A stretch of 64,000 bases of DNA. It comes from Siphlonurus alternatus. Its lineage: Eukaryota > Arthropoda > Insecta > Ephemeroptera > Siphlonuridae. The notes under the pieces are model-generated. The model searched no databases. It had not been told where the DNA came from and saw only the letters and a program-made list of their open reading frames with translations. Both the position numbers and the translations under genes were made by a program. Location: contig OX463780.1 of assembly GCA_949825025.1 (NCBI GenBank), positions 23,328,229-23,392,228 of the forward strand. Direction: 5' to 3'. Shown piece by piece: positions 63,036 through 64,000 of this stretch (position 1 is the first letter of the stretch; each line of letters opens with the position of its first letter).

Positions 63036-63861
63036 CTTTGTGACTTGTAGATATTGGGTGCAATCTCTAAATAAAATTTCTGAAGTTTTGTGCGTTTGCT
63101 AAAGTTTCCATGTTTATCAAATGGAACTACATCAATTAGTTGATCCACACTATCTTACCCTTAAGGGTAAGATAACACGAAAAATTGATTGTTGTAGTCC
63201 CATTTGATTAACATGTAAACCTTAGCAAACTCATAATGATTCTGAATTTCTTTTAGAGACAGTTCTTGGCATTAAAAAAATATGGAGAAAATTTCAAAAC
63301 AATCGGACGATCCAATTTTTTTAAATGAATTTTTTAAATTTTCAGTATAGGGCTTTCCCATGGAGACCGAAAATAAAAAATTAATTTAAAAAAATTGGAT
63401 CGTCCGATTGTTTTGAAATTTTCTCCATATTTTTTTTATGCCAAGAACTGTCTCTCAAAAAAAATTCATAATCATTATGAGGTTGCTAAGGTTTACATGT
63501 TAATCAAATGGGACTAACAACAATTGATTGTTCGTGTTATCTTACCCTTAACAAAAATACATTTTCGTATTAATTGTGACAAGACTATTTTTTATTAAAA
63601 TAATAATAATAAACTTCAACAATGATTTTGAACTTGCAGCCTCTAGAGCTTGAGCAAGGAAACAAAAATAGGTCGAAACGTGCCGAGCACACAGATATAG
63701 CTACCAAATAAACAATCAATCTTATGTCACCTTTCTCGCCGAGAGAGCTGGGGAGCTGCAGATGCACCTTCTAAATCTATCTCTGTAACTTTTTTAGATT
63801 TCTTCTGTATGCGATTAGGATTTTCTACTTGTATGAGGTGCTGCACTCCCTTGGCCTTACC
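62115..63861 (-). CDS. PDAP1: PDGFA-associated protein 1 (28-kDa heat- and acid-stable phosphoprotein), 3' part
   Basis: Two coding exons are present: 63731-63861 and 62115-62292 (stop TAA 62115-62117). The donor after AG and the acceptor before G restore Arg, giving SRREREELEKQ. Upstream the exon reads [13 protein letters not shown] then [11 protein letters not shown]. Downstream it reads [20 protein letters not shown] then [11 protein letters not shown]. The order ENPNR, LSRRERE, [24 protein letters not shown] is diagnostic for PDAP1, a small, charged, mostly disordered and coiled-coil protein reported to bind PDGF-A and eIF4E. The C-terminus is shorter and diverged (GEQTHEGQ). The N-terminal acidic part lies past the window end. 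The 1.4-kb intron holds three repeat elements. The 63731-63861 exon is AT-richer at third positions than the last exon. Confidence 0.92.
62549..62759. mobile_element. Short inverted-repeat element with two nested hairpins, in a PDAP1 intron
   Basis: The outer ends GGCCTGTTCGTAAATGCACA and the inverse of GTGTATTTACGAACAGACC match with few changes. Inside are two hairpins, GTGATGAACCTTCTGTAT...GGTTCATCAC (62593-62632) and its reverse-oriented sister (62673-62711). Non-autonomous, family unassigned. Confidence 0.75.
62860..63160. mobile_element. Left-truncated MITE copy ending in CTATCTTACCC
   Basis: Matches the right half of the element at 63165-63547 (TTTTAGTACAGGACTTTCCC / TCAGTATAGGGCTTTCCC; then AAATGGAACTACATCAATTA). 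It ends at the TTAA (63161-63164) shared with the next element. A poly-T expansion at 62990-63036 interrupts it. Confidence 0.65.
62990..63036. repeat. Poly-T tract
   Basis: About 46 consecutive T inside the truncated MITE copy. Confidence 0.95.
63165..63547. mobile_element. TTAA-flanked MITE, second family
   Basis: A 383-bp near-perfect foldback flanked by TTAA at 63161-63164 and 63548-63551. The ends GGGTAAGATAACACGAA and the inverse TTCGTGTTATCTTACCC resemble the 37.7-kb family only at the terminus (GGGTAAG-TAAC), so both were probably moved by one transposase. The interior has inverted CCATGGAGACCG-region arms with GGATCGTCCGATTGTTTTGA. No protein encoded. Confidence 0.85.
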
Positions 63862-63911
63862 CTGTAAGAAATATTGTATTAATACATAATATAATTTTAC
63901 ATATTCATTAT

Positions 63912-64000
63912 ATTCTGCTCTGTAGTGGTTAGTACCCCTGGCTCTGGTCCGAGAGGTCCCAATTCCCGAACAAAGCAGACTTTTCGTGACTTGGGATGGG
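63912..64000 (+). mobile_element. Head of a tRNA-derived SINE, cut by the window end
   Basis: The text CTCTGTAGTGGTTAGTACCC followed by CTGGCTCTGGTCCGAGAGGT and CCCAATTCCCG has the order and spacing of a tRNA-like A box (TAGTGGTTAG) and B box (GGTCCCAATTCC, degenerate). It cannot be a working tRNA because the acceptor and anticodon arms do not pair well. Confidence 0.55.

Noticed and set aside
63912..64000. Functional tRNA gene
   Set aside because: A- and B-box-like phrases are present, but arms do not fold into a complete cloverleaf. A SINE head fits better.

Overview
The window is animal nuclear DNA, most likely from an arthropod. The genes are intron-rich, and the exons join in frame at GT-AG borders with one GC-AG exception. 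Introns are long and AT-rich, with many (TA)n and (TC)n runs and small DNA transposons. Start contexts such as CAAAATGG and TCAGT initiators suit an arthropod. One repeat tail at about 31.3-31.5 kb resembles arthropod SINE/LINE ends. The species cannot be fixed from the sequence alone.

Layout: (1) 1-27.7 kb, + strand: the 3' part of a multi-LIM gene of the Limpet/FHL type. It has four LIM-coding exons, a 25.8-kb intron, and an internal alternative first exon at 17,828 that splices into the same acceptor in phase. The large intron holds GC-richer islands and six perfect TGACGTCA (CRE) palindromes. (2) 27.7-32.7 kb: 3' UTR and intergenic DNA with a retroposon tail and a hairpin. (3) 32.7-36.0 kb, + strand: complete gene for the TFIIE alpha subunit (7 coding exons, 410 aa). 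(4) 36.6-38.6 kb: a cluster of TTAA-flanked inverted-repeat elements, one carrying a palindromic GGATGC minisatellite. (5) 40.2-53.9 kb, - strand: complete SRRM1 (SRm160) splicing coactivator gene (17 coding exons, 814 aa). Its introns hold a 2.17-kb foldback palindrome, a candidate poison exon and several repeat elements. (6) 54.2-60.0 kb, + strand: complete PGS1 gene (mitochondrial phosphatidylglycerophosphate synthase; 7 exons, 507 aa). It is head-to-head with SRRM1 across a 323-bp shared promoter, and its first intron holds a LINE reverse-transcriptase fragment and a 1.24-kb inverted-repeat transposon. (7) 61.3-64.0 kb: a hAT-type MITE with a perfect 8-bp target duplication, the last two coding exons of PDAP1 (- strand), more MITEs, and the head of a tRNA-derived SINE at the window edge.

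The genes are unrelated housekeeping and muscle/cytoskeletal functions: a LIM adaptor, general transcription initiation, splicing, cardiolipin synthesis and a growth-factor-associated phosphoprotein. No bacterial-style operon, CRISPR array, rRNA or functional tRNA gene was seen. The most unusual content is non-coding: the 1-kb-armed palindrome inside SRRM1, the minisatellite-bearing TTAA element, the CRE-rich intron with an internal promoter, and strong exon-to-exon differences in third-position GC within single genes.
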